Assembly (NCBI GenBank): GCA_022360655.1
Contig: JAKSCK010000050.1
Coordinates: 62,001 to 126,000 of the forward strand
Source of the DNA: Spirochaetales bacterium
GTDB taxonomy: Bacteria > Spirochaetota > Spirochaetia > DSM-2461
Direction: 5' to 3'
Length of the DNA stretch: 64,000 nt
The position numbers and the translations under genes are program-made. A model generated the notes under the pieces. The model made no database searches. It was not told the DNA's origin and saw nothing but the letters and a program-made list of their open reading frames with translations. Positions within the stretch are counted from its first letter, which is position 1. The number at the start of each line of letters is the position of its first letter. Shown here in pieces: positions 42,344 through 50,546 of this stretch.

Positions 42344-44911
42344 CTAATCCATCAAGGATTTTGGTGAGAAAACATGGCATGCCGGTGCTTCTAAAACCAC
42401 ATGTTCCTTCCATTGCACCTCATCTCCCACAGCAAAGGACTTCAATTCCAGATGCCCTCCCAGGAGCTCTAATGTCGCTTCAAAACCTTGATCTTTTTTC
42501 TTTACTTCACAGATTCCCCAGGCCTTTCCATTAGCCCAGAAATAACGACCCTCCTGAGAGTGAAACTGCATTGACTTTTCAACACCTGAATACTCAAATC
42601 CAGAAAGTGCCAAGACATGGGCCCATGATGCCATGGCTCTGGCATAATGATGACCACATTCTGCCTCATCAAAGGGATTGCGCTTGTAACCGTCATACCG
42701 TTCCCTGATGGCCTTCACAATCTCCAGGGCTTCTTCTTCCATCCCCATATAGAGCATGTGTGCCGCCGTTGAATGCTCAAATCCTGTCATCACCTCATTG
42801 CTGTAGGGGAAAGGTTGGGTCGGACGTCCTCCCCGGGGATAAGAGGCCATCAGTAGGGCTTTCTCATCCCCTAAGGCATACCCTCGCATATGATTAAAAT
42901 GATCATGAAAACCATCTTTTGTGTTGTACCGATGCACACTCTTGAGTGCACTCTTGGTTTTCTCCGAATCAAGCAGATTTCCCAGTCCCATTGTTCGAGC
43001 TGTCATGGGCCCTATGAGCTGGTCAATCAAACAACCAGCCCCTAATTGCATGGTGGGATTTCCTAAATCGGCCCGGCTCATGTTCTGATGTATGGAAGAG
43101 GGTGGAAGCTTTGTGGCTGGCTCAATTTGCTGCTCATAATACTCGCCGTTAAACAACGACTCATCCATCTTTTTCTTGCCTGCTGTAGCAAGTCGTTCAC
43201 ATTTCTGAGCAAACTCCCCATCCTTTGCGGCATACCCCATTTCTGCGGCTGCCGTGAGGGCACCAAGATACCAACCCTGCATTTGAGGATTCGGACCAAA
43301 ATATTCCACATCCATGGTATTGTGCTGACAGCCCTCCATCACTCCATCCTCATCTCCATCCCATCCCTGGGGAATCCAGGCAAAAGAAAGGGCCTTTTTT
43401 ACCTTGGGCCAAAACTTTTGCAAGAAATCCTCATCACCAGAGATTTTCCATTCTCGATAGGCTTTCATCACACAGCCCATCTGCCCATCTGCAGCTGCCG
43501 TGGTGCGATGCCACCGATTCTTGGAAAGAGGGAGTTCCGTGCGGAAGTTCATATGACCGGATTTATTGGAAGCATGGAAAAACTCAATCTCACGCATCGA
43601 CTGAGCTAAATCACTGTAGAGATAGGGAGTGGCATGCTCATAATTCCAAACATGGGTGCAATTCCCCATGCAGGACCCCACACTGTCATGAATCCCTTCC
43701 CAACCATAGAATCGTCCATCAGCCGTTCGGAAACAGGTTTGAGTTCGAAGTGTGCTCAAATTAAAGAGAGCCGATTCCTTGATTACAGCGGGATAGGACG
43801 AAGAGCAAAAGGCATGAACAAATTCAACCGTGTCTTGCTCCAATTTCTTCCGTTGAGAAAAAAGGGATTCGGCGGCATGCCAGGCATCCTTGTGCTGAGT
43901 ACAGTAGTAATTTCCAAGGGTTGTGTTTGGGAAAAACCGGGTGCGTCCGGCCACCCGATATTCCAAAGCATTCCAAGATTTTCGATTGGGGAAGTGCCAG
44001 GAAAGCACAAAGGGAATATCCACGCTTTCCTTCGCCTTCAATACCCGCTTCACAGCCAAAGAGGTGACAAAGCTGATGGGTTCTTTTGCCTCTCGTTCCT
44101 CGAGCTCACCATCTTCATACAAATCATCCCAGAAATCTAAGGTGGAATCCCCCCAACGTTTCTGAGCCCAAGAGCTTCGACTCGTAATCACCCCTTCATC
44201 TTGGGTCAATAAGGCCAAGGAGCCCCAATTTGCAGAGGACTTGGGTACGCCTAAAGAATCCATCATCAAACCAGCAAAACCATTTTGACGAATCATACGA
44301 TTCCGGTTATTGCGGGCTCCAGAAAAATCTCTATCTGCCACCCAATTGGGTTTATAATCTCGTCCATCGGCGCCAACACAGTTGATCATGGTACCGCAGA
44401 GAGAAATCTGAAAATCTTTATCACTGTCGTTGGTGATTCGGTAGGTGAGAACGGCCCCTGGCATTCCACTTTTATCACTGTCACCAGGTACCATTGGATT
44501 GAAGGCTTGCAAGCGTGCTTTGAGTGGAACCTGGTCATCAGAGAGGTGAACCTGGGCCAAAGGATACGCAGCATCAAAGCGACATTGATGGAAACGAGGA
44601 AATCCATGATTGGGTACACGGGTTCCCTCAGAGGCCTCATATCCCTCCGTATCCAAAGGACCTTCCAGAAGACGTATTCCCTTCTGACCGCCCCCCTCAT
44701 ACCAGAGGGCAAAGAATGGTGCAATGTAGCGCATTCCCGACACCAAGGTGGGAGTATAACCAATGGCAGGCCGATTCATCATGGCCCAATCTTGGAGATT
44801 TCCTCGTCCCCCCAGGGAAACCGTTCCGGTTCCAAGTCCCCCCAGTGGCATCGCCACGCGGCGCAAGAATTTTCCTTCATAACTCCTCAGAACCGGCCAT
44901 TCCTGTCCCAT
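42344..44911 (-). CDS. GH116 family glycoside hydrolase (GBA2-like beta-glucosidase)
   Basis: 855 residues from ATG 44911, where GGGAGAG lies just upstream and the N-terminus then begins at the family start; a longer reading from 44956 is not supported. GH116 marks: MPLGGLGTGTVSLGGRG near 22-38, an N-terminal beta domain, then an alpha-toroid with FYGWEGIHDSVGSCMGNC, THVWNYEHATPYLYSDL (E425, probable nucleophile), and EGCQHNTMDVEYFG (D534, probable acid/base). No signal peptide, so it acts in the cytoplasm, on imported glucosides or xylosides. The divergent AraC gene is the likely regulator. Confidence 0.9.
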   Translation of the reverse strand: MGQEWPVLRSYEGKFLRRVAMPLGGLGTGTVSLGGRGNLQDWAMMNRPAIGYTPTLVSGMRYIAPFFALWYEGGGQKGIRLLEGPLDTEGYEASEGTRVPNHGFPRFHQCRFDAAYPLAQVHLSDDQVPLKARLQAFNPMVPGDSDKSGMPGAVLTYRITNDSDKDFQISLCGTMINCVGADGRDYKPNWVADRDFSGARNNRNRMIRQNGFAGLMMDSLGVPKSSANWGSLALLTQDEGVITSRSSWAQKRWGDSTLDFWDDLYEDGELEEREAKEPISFVTSLAVKRVLKAKESVDIPFVLSWHFPNRKSWNALEYRVAGRTRFFPNTTLGNYYCTQHKDAWHAAESLFSQRKKLEQDTVEFVHAFCSSSYPAVIKESALFNLSTLRTQTCFRTADGRFYGWEGIHDSVGSCMGNCTHVWNYEHATPYLYSDLAQSMREIEFFHASNKSGHMNFRTELPLSKNRWHRTTAAADGQMGCVMKAYREWKISGDEDFLQKFWPKVKKALSFAWIPQGWDGDEDGVMEGCQHNTMDVEYFGPNPQMQGWYLGALTAAAEMGYAAKDGEFAQKCERLATAGKKKMDESLFNGEYYEQQIEPATKLPPSSIHQNMSRADLGNPTMQLGAGCLIDQLIGPMTARTMGLGNLLDSEKTKSALKSVHRYNTKDGFHDHFNHMRGYALGDEKALLMASYPRGGRPTQPFPYSNEVMTGFEHSTAAHMLYMGMEEEALEIVKAIRERYDGYKRNPFDEAECGHHYARAMASWAHVLALSGFEYSGVEKSMQFHSQEGRYFWANGKAWGICEVKKKDQGFEATLELLGGHLELKSFAVGDEVQWKEHVVLEAPACHVFSPKSLMD

Positions 44912-45013
44912 ACAACTCTCCCTATTCGTGAATGGAGTGGGATGATAGGCTGACAACAGCCCATTCTCAATGGACTTTACAGAAAAAATCTTGCACTTTT
45001 CCGGGAAGGAACC

Positions 45014-45853
45014 ATGAAATCGGAACAGGACTATTTGAGGATTGGAGACTTAATCCGCTTTCAAGTGAATCACTTTGACCATGGGGCGTTCCTCCATTCT
45101 GATCATGGACATGATGTCTTTCCCTATGCACGAATCTATGGAATTCATCCCCATTCTCCTTGCAAATCCAGCACCATTGGAGAACGATCCAACTGGAAGA
45201 ATCGCCTGATTCTGAAGGCCGGTTCCCTCTATTACATTCCCCCCTCCTATGATCTTCGCTACCGCTTTGAAAAAGGGCTCATGATGTTTGCCATCCACTT
45301 TTCCCTCGAACTCATCGATGGACTCGATGCCTATGCCCCTCACGACACGATTCAAGAAGATTCCCAATGCTCACAAGAGATTCTTGATGTTTGGAAGGAA
45401 CTTACAGGTCCATCCTCCCTCAGCCGCGTGATTCGCCTCAAGGGACGACTCTTTAAAATTGGAACACATTTTGCCCACCAATCCCTCATCACTCTTCCCA
45501 TCCTCACAGCCCGAGCCCATCAGTTTGGAGCCCTTCTTACATGGATTCGAAAGAACATTCGCGCCAACCTGCGTATCAACGAACTGGCCGATTTTTGTGA
45601 CAAGAATCCGGACAGTCTGTCCCGGGAGTTTTCTCAGGCCATGGGAATGTCCTTGAAGAGTCATCTGAATCGCGAGCTCATCACGGAAGCCATCCGCCGT
45701 CTCACCTTCACCCAGGAATCTGTGCGCCAAGTGGCATCAGAATTGAATTTCAATGATGAGTATTATTTCAATCGGTTTTTTAAGAAGCATACAGGAAGCA
45801 GTCCAGGAGAATTTCGCAAGCGTTACTCCCCCACCTGCCTGAAGAAATCGTGA
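45014..45853 (+). CDS. AraC-family transcriptional regulator
   Basis: 279 residues. The N-terminal half is a cupin-like sensor domain (LKAGSLYYIPPSYDLRYRFEKG), and the C-terminal 100 residues are the double helix-turn-helix: INELADFCDKNPDSLSREFSQAMG, then VRQVASELNFNDEYYFNRFFKKHTGSSPGEFRK. It is divergent from the GH116 gene with about 100 bases between, the usual arrangement for a sugar-responsive activator of the neighbouring hydrolase. No direct repeats were certain there. GGGAAGGAAC precedes the ATG. Confidence 0.9.
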   Translation: MKSEQDYLRIGDLIRFQVNHFDHGAFLHSDHGHDVFPYARIYGIHPHSPCKSSTIGERSNWKNRLILKAGSLYYIPPSYDLRYRFEKGLMMFAIHFSLELIDGLDAYAPHDTIQEDSQCSQEILDVWKELTGPSSLSRVIRLKGRLFKIGTHFAHQSLITLPILTARAHQFGALLTWIRKNIRANLRINELADFCDKNPDSLSREFSQAMGMSLKSHLNRELITEAIRRLTFTQESVRQVASELNFNDEYYFNRFFKKHTGSSPGEFRKRYSPTCLKKS

Positions 45854-45872
45854 ATGGATTTTTTATGAATTG

Positions 45873-45908
45873 AGATCGACCCCTGGGGGCGCAGCGCCCC
45901 CAGGGGTC
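45873..45908 (+). repeat. Conserved-flank GACCCC hairpin element, copy 6
   Basis: AGATC leads into GACCCCTGGGGGC, loop GCAGC, GCCCCCAGGGGTC: 13 perfect pairs, 20 bases after the AraC stop and eight bases before the convergent aspS stop. No T-run follows on either strand. Confidence 0.75.
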
Positions 45909-45916
45909 ATTATGAG

Positions 45917-47191
45917 TTACGGAGAAACCCGCTTTCGATCACGAGGGAAGAGTGTGGCCTCTTTAATGTTGGCCAAACCAAGAATTTTTTGTGTGATGCG
46001 CTCCAAACCAATGGCAAAGCCACCATGGGGAGGGCAACCATATTTGAAGATGTCCACATAGGCACCCAATTCCTGCTCTGTCATGCCAAATTTTGCCAGA
46101 GCGTCCTGGAACATGGAGTACTCATTGATACGTCGTCCACCTGTGGTGATTTCGAGTCCACGGAAGAGCAAGTCAAAACTCATGGTTTTCTGACCATCAG
46201 GGTAGGTGTAGAAGGGACGCTTTCGACGTGGAAAAGCATTCACAAACACCATCGGAATACCATGCTCTCGTTCGGCCCAATCACAAAGAACACGTTCCGC
46301 TTCTGGATTCACATCCAGAGCACGCTTACCCGTTTCCGCCTTAAAGATGGCCTTGGCCTCATCATGGGAAATGATGGGTGCATTCTCACAGGACTCAGGA
46401 GAAGGGACTGTGGCCCCCCAAACATCAAGATCTTGGGCATTTTCCTGAGCCACAGTTTCAAAGAGATAGGCCATGAAACGACGCTCCATTTCCATGAGGG
46501 GCTTTTCGGATTCAATAAAGCCCATTTCAATGTCCAAGGAAACATACTCATTGATGTGCCGGGGCGTTTCATGCTTTTCCGCTCGATAAGCATGTCCAAT
46601 TTCAAAAACGCGTTCTAAGCCGCTGGCCACCATGGTTTGCTTATAGAGCTGGGGAGACTGAGCCAGGTAGGCGGTTTGCCCAAAGTAATCCATGGAAAAG
46701 AGATTGGTTCCCCCCTCAGATCCTCCACCAATGATTTTGCTGGATTTGATTTCCGTAAATCCTTGGCTCCGGAAAAACTCGCCAAAGGCTTTCACACAGG
46801 TGGCCTGAATTCGGAAAATCGACTGAATTTTGGGGTTCCGAAGAGAAATCATTCGATGATCAAGAATGGCATCAAGGCCCAAAGACGCCGGATCCTGGTT
46901 CACAGGAACCGGGAGATCGGGGGCAGCTTCGGCTAAAACATCATAGCTTTCCAGCCGAACCTCAGCTCCACCAGGAGCCTTATCATTGGCCGCAATGGTG
47001 CCACGAGCCTGAATGACCGATTCCACAGGAAGGGGAAATTCCCCATCGGTCACCAACTGAATCATTCCGGAGCGGTCGCGCAGGATGACGAAGACCACCC
47101 CGCCCAGATTACGCACCCGATGGACCCACCCGGCCACCTCCACAGCTTCGCCGATCCGTCCGATTGCTTCTTGCGCTAAGGTTCTGTCCAT
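45917..47191 (-). CDS. aspS: Aspartyl-tRNA synthetase, archaeal type, probably non-discriminating
   Basis: 424 residues from ATG 47191 (AAGGA upstream; a GTG seven codons earlier is weaker). It lacks the GAD insertion and length (about 590) of bacterial AspRS and follows the archaeal/eukaryal AspRS2 pattern: GWVHRVRNLGGVVFVILRD, RAEKHETPRHINEYVSLDIEMGF, and GGFAIGLERITQKI. At the tRNA-binding domain H24 and P73 (NDKAPGGAEV) match residues reported for non-discriminating AspRS2, which charges both tRNA(Asp) and tRNA(Asn). Directly upstream lies gatBAC, whose product corrects Asp-tRNA(Asn), so the neighbourhood fits an indirect Asn pathway. Confidence 0.88.
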   Translation of the reverse strand: MDRTLAQEAIGRIGEAVEVAGWVHRVRNLGGVVFVILRDRSGMIQLVTDGEFPLPVESVIQARGTIAANDKAPGGAEVRLESYDVLAEAAPDLPVPVNQDPASLGLDAILDHRMISLRNPKIQSIFRIQATCVKAFGEFFRSQGFTEIKSSKIIGGGSEGGTNLFSMDYFGQTAYLAQSPQLYKQTMVASGLERVFEIGHAYRAEKHETPRHINEYVSLDIEMGFIESEKPLMEMERRFMAYLFETVAQENAQDLDVWGATVPSPESCENAPIISHDEAKAIFKAETGKRALDVNPEAERVLCDWAEREHGIPMVFVNAFPRRKRPFYTYPDGQKTMSFDLLFRGLEITTGGRRINEYSMFQDALAKFGMTEQELGAYVDIFKYGCPPHGGFAIGLERITQKILGLANIKEATLFPRDRKRVSP

Positions 47192-47305
47192 TTCCGTCTT
47201 CCTTATTTGCACCTTGATCGTTCCAGGTGTTCAGATTCCTTACTGTTCATCATACTCGTCGCTGGGAGTCTTATTAAAGGCCCCAGAGAAAGGTTGTTCT
47301 ATGAG

Positions 47306-47349
47306 AACGGCCGCCTTGATGTGATGGGAATCACTCCAAAGCGGCCGTT
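47306..47349. other. Long imperfect hairpin between aspS and gatB
   Basis: AACGGCCGC and GCGGCCGTT form a nine-pair outer stem; inside, GTGAT and ATCAC form a second one. No clean T-run lies on the minus side. It may slow or process the gatCAB transcript before aspS. Confidence 0.4.
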
Positions 47350-47366
47350 TTGGGGAAAGCGTGTTC

Positions 47367-48803
47367 TTAGAGTCCCAGGGCCTTATCCAACACCTGATTG
47401 GCCACATTGGGTGCAGCCTGACCATCACTGGCTCGCATGATTTGCCCCATAAGCCATCCGCGCTGACGCACATCCCCATCACGCACAGCATCCGCAACAG
47501 CAGAATGCTCATGAAGAACAGCATCAACAATGGTTTGCAACTCGGCCGGATCACTGATTTGGGTCCAACCCTGCTTTTTCACAATGGCCTCAGGATCTGC
47601 GTTCTCTGTGAACACCATATCCAAAACTTTTTTGGCAATTTTCCCACTGATTTTGCCTGAAGAAATGAGATTCAAGAGAGATCCCATTCGAGCGGAGGTC
47701 AGAGGACTCTGAGCCAAAGAGATTTGCTCACGGTTGCAGAGTTTGCGCACATCAGAAGACAACCAAGCGGCCACAGTGCGAGCATCTGCCCCTGCTTGAA
47801 CGGTTTCTTCAAAGAAATCTGCCGTACTTTTCTCATCATGGAGAAAATCTGCCTGTTCTGGAGTGAGATGATACTCTTGAGCCATCCGGTTCTTGCGGGC
47901 CAAAGGAAGCTCCACGAGGCTGGTCTCCACACCGGCCATAAAGGCCTCATCAGGACGGAAGGGTGGGATATCAGGTTCTGGAAAATATCGGTAATCATCG
48001 GCGGCTTCTTTGCGCCGCATGGTTTCTGTGATATCCCGGTTTTCATTCCAAAGCCGCGTTTCTTGAACCAGGCTTCCTCCCCCATCCAGAACTTTGGCCT
48101 GACGTTCAATCTCGTGATTGAGGGCCAAACGCACAAAACGGGGCGAGTTCATGTTCTTCAGCTCAACTTTGGTTCCAAGGCCCTTCCCTGGAAGATTGAT
48201 GGAAATATTGGCATCGCATTTCATGGAGCCTTCATCCATGTTTCCATCACTCACGCCCAAATAACGCACAAGACGCTGGAAGCTCCGTAAAAAAGCCTCG
48301 GTCTCTTCACCTGATCGCAAATCGGGTTCGGTAACAATCTCCAGAAGGGGATATCCTGCCCGATTGTAATCCAAAAGGGTGACATCACCAGCATGAATCA
48401 TCTTACCAGCATCTTCTTCCAGATGAACATCATGAATGCGAATGCCACGAATACCATCGTCAAATCCCGCTTCCATCATGCCATTTAAACCAACAGGTTC
48501 AGCAAACTGGGAGATTTGGTAATTCTTGGGCATATCGGGATAAAAGTAGTTTTTCCGAGCAAAAGAGGTGGTTTTTGCTGTTTGACAACCCAATGCCCGC
48601 GCCACAAGATATCCCAATTCCATGGCCCGCTCATTCACGGCAGGCAACGCACCAGGATAGCCCATACACACCGGACAAACATTCACATTGGGATCGTCCC
48701 CATAGCGTGCAGGACAGGAACAGAACATCTTTGATTCTGTTTTCAAGTGAATATGAATTTCTAAGCCAATAAATACGTCATATTTCTCGTGGGCGCGGCT
48801 CAT
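47367..48803 (-). CDS. gatB: Asp/Glu-tRNA amidotransferase subunit B
   Basis: tRNA-binding kinase subunit of GatCAB, 478 residues. Conserved start with IGLEIHIHLKTESKMFCSC, zinc-type cysteines CPVCMGYPGALP, KNYFYPDMPKNYQISQ, DVHLEEDAGKM, DYNRAGYPLLEIVTEPD, and DEGSMKCDANIS in the catalytic cradle, followed by the C-terminal helical YqeY-like tail (about 330-478). It activates the misacylated tRNA with ATP before amidation. Its ATG overlaps the gatA stop (ATGA). The order gatC-gatA-gatB is complete. Confidence 0.97.
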   Translation of the reverse strand: MSRAHEKYDVFIGLEIHIHLKTESKMFCSCPARYGDDPNVNVCPVCMGYPGALPAVNERAMELGYLVARALGCQTAKTTSFARKNYFYPDMPKNYQISQFAEPVGLNGMMEAGFDDGIRGIRIHDVHLEEDAGKMIHAGDVTLLDYNRAGYPLLEIVTEPDLRSGEETEAFLRSFQRLVRYLGVSDGNMDEGSMKCDANISINLPGKGLGTKVELKNMNSPRFVRLALNHEIERQAKVLDGGGSLVQETRLWNENRDITETMRRKEAADDYRYFPEPDIPPFRPDEAFMAGVETSLVELPLARKNRMAQEYHLTPEQADFLHDEKSTADFFEETVQAGADARTVAAWLSSDVRKLCNREQISLAQSPLTSARMGSLLNLISSGKISGKIAKKVLDMVFTENADPEAIVKKQGWTQISDPAELQTIVDAVLHEHSAVADAVRDGDVRQRGWLMGQIMRASDGQAAPNVANQVLDKALGL

Positions 48804-50191
48804 TGTAAACTCCCAATGTCCAAAGCTCCCTCAGGTGTTTCTAAGGGGAAGGTTTTTTCAAGCTCTTTGGCCAAAGCAAAAAGTCGCTCTTCACCAAATG
48901 CTGGAGCCATCAACTGCATACCAAGGGGTAAACCACCAGAGAGACCAGTAGGAATGGCCAAGGCTGGTAAACCAGCAAGGTTGGCAAGGCAGGTGAACAC
49001 ATCTGCGGTTTTTTGACGATACTCATCCATTCCACCCTCACCTTTCTTAAAGGCTTGTGTGGGGAACACTGGCATTAAAATGGCAGAAGCATCCTGGTAT
49101 ATTGCGGCCAGTTCTTGGCGAATGAGAGTACGGACTTTTTGAGCCTGGCCATAATACTGATCCTGGAAGCCAGAACGCAGCACATAGGTTCCAAGAAGGA
49201 TTCGGAGTTTCACTTCATCTCCAAAACCTTCATGACGCGCTTTCCGCATCAGTTCAGCCGGATTTTCAGCAAAAGTGGGAGCCATGCCATAACGGATGCC
49301 ATTGAATCGGGCCAGATTGGCACTCGCCTCTGCTGTGGCAATGGTGTAATACGCTGGAACAATCAAATTCAAACTTTGGAGAGACACTCGTTTGATAGGG
49401 TGCCCAAGAGCTTCCAAAGCATCAATGGCCTGACGGTAGGCCTCAGCAACCGGCGCATCCAGTACACCCTCATCCAATTCAAGAACAGCAATGGTTCCAT
49501 TGGTTTGGTCTGAGGAGCAGGAACCTGCGGTTCCGCTCTGATCCATTGAATCCAAACCTGCCATCACGCGGAAGCTTTCTTTAAGAAGTTGCAAATCTCG
49601 GGCCATGGGCCCAATCACTTCAAGGGAGGAGGCGTAGGCGGTTAAACCAGAACGAGAGATGCTTCCATAGGTGGGTTTCAATCCATAAACACCACAGAAC
49701 GATGCAGGCTGGCGAACAGAGCCTCCTGTATCACTTCCTAGGGCTAATGGAACAAGTCCAGCCGCCACAGCTGCGGCACTTCCACCACTGGATCCACCAG
49801 CAACATAATCCAGATTCCAAGGGTTGGACGTATTGCCCAAGGCCGAATTTTCGCAGGAAGACCCCATACCAAACTCATCCAGATTGGTTTTCCCAACCAT
49901 AAGAGCCCCTTCCGCCACCAAACGCTGAATGGCTGTGGCAGAATAGGGAGAAATGAGATTCTCTAGGATCCGAGATCCACAGGTGAGAGGCTGACCCTCC
50001 ACGGCAATATTGTCTTTAACGCCAACCGGAATACCACTCAAACTTCCTGTCTTTTGAGAAGACACGACTTGAGGGGAAAAACTTAAGAAGCTTCCCACGC
50101 GGCCATCAATATCGCGCAGAGCCTGAACATACTGGGCGAATTTCTCTGAATCTGCAGTGAGAGCAGACCAAAGTTCAGCGGTGCTTTGCAT
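48800..50191 (-). CDS. gatA: Asp/Glu-tRNA amidotransferase subunit A
   Basis: Glutaminase subunit, 463 residues, amidase-signature family. The catalytic triad is present: lysine in [14 protein letters not shown], cis-serine in [14 protein letters not shown], and nucleophile serine in [16 protein letters not shown]. It releases ammonia from glutamine and channels it to GatB. The conserved zinc-free GatA end ([20 protein letters not shown]) is intact. It starts 11 bases after gatC ends and is coupled to gatB. Confidence 0.97.
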   Translation of the reverse strand: MQSTAELWSALTADSEKFAQYVQALRDIDGRVGSFLSFSPQVVSSQKTGSLSGIPVGVKDNIAVEGQPLTCGSRILENLISPYSATAIQRLVAEGALMVGKTNLDEFGMGSSCENSALGNTSNPWNLDYVAGGSSGGSAAAVAAGLVPLALGSDTGGSVRQPASFCGVYGLKPTYGSISRSGLTAYASSLEVIGPMARDLQLLKESFRVMAGLDSMDQSGTAGSCSSDQTNGTIAVLELDEGVLDAPVAEAYRQAIDALEALGHPIKRVSLQSLNLIVPAYYTIATAEASANLARFNGIRYGMAPTFAENPAELMRKARHEGFGDEVKLRILLGTYVLRSGFQDQYYGQAQKVRTLIRQELAAIYQDASAILMPVFPTQAFKKGEGGMDEYRQKTADVFTCLANLAGLPALAIPTGLSGGLPLGMQLMAPAFGEERLFALAKELEKTFPLETPEGALDIGSLQ

Positions 50192-50202
50192 AGTAACCTC
50201 GA

Positions 50203-50487
50203 CTAAAGGACGTTCGGAATAAGAATAAACTCGTCTTCGGCTTCTGGAGCCGCATCGAGGAATCGATCCGTATTATCAAAAGATACTGCGGAATCGGGAC
50301 GCACCCGATTATCACCTGCAAAGGCATGGGTTGTGGGTTCTAAACCCTCCACGTTTGCCTGGGACATCGTGAGAAAGAGTTCCTTCATGCGCTCAGCTTC
50401 AGAAGCAAGGCGAACTGCTTCACCTTCATCTAACTCAAGCCGGGCCAGCTCAGCGGTCAGAGACCATTCATCTTGGGATGGGACCAT
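50203..50487 (-). CDS. gatC: Asp/Glu-tRNA amidotransferase subunit C
   Basis: 94 residues, the small belt subunit that holds GatA and GatB together. Family pattern: LTAELARLELDEGEA at the N-terminus, the middle helix, VEGLEPTTHAF, NRVRPDSAV and the tail FILIPNVL. It is the first gene of gatCAB. There is no Shine-Dalgarno; instead TATAAA lies five bases before the ATG, so the mRNA is probably leaderless. Confidence 0.92.
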   Translation of the reverse strand: MVPSQDEWSLTAELARLELDEGEAVRLASEAERMKELFLTMSQANVEGLEPTTHAFAGDNRVRPDSAVSFDNTDRFLDAAPEAEDEFILIPNVL

Positions 50488-50492
50488 GGGAT

Positions 50493-50521
50493 TTTATACC
50501 TGCGGTCTGGGAGGGTGTCAA
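50493..50521 (-). promoter_or_regulatory. gatCAB promoter, probably leaderless
   Basis: On the minus strand a consensus TTGACA (50521-50516), 17-base spacer, TATAAA (50498-50493); the ATG of gatC starts six bases after the -10 ends, where transcription should begin. Confidence 0.8.
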
Positions 50522-50546
50522 TAATGGCAACCAAATGCCATAAAAT

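Noticed and set aside
45050-45367. Minus-strand open frame over the AraC gene
   Set aside because: Shadow of the well-supported regulator; composition follows the opposite strand.
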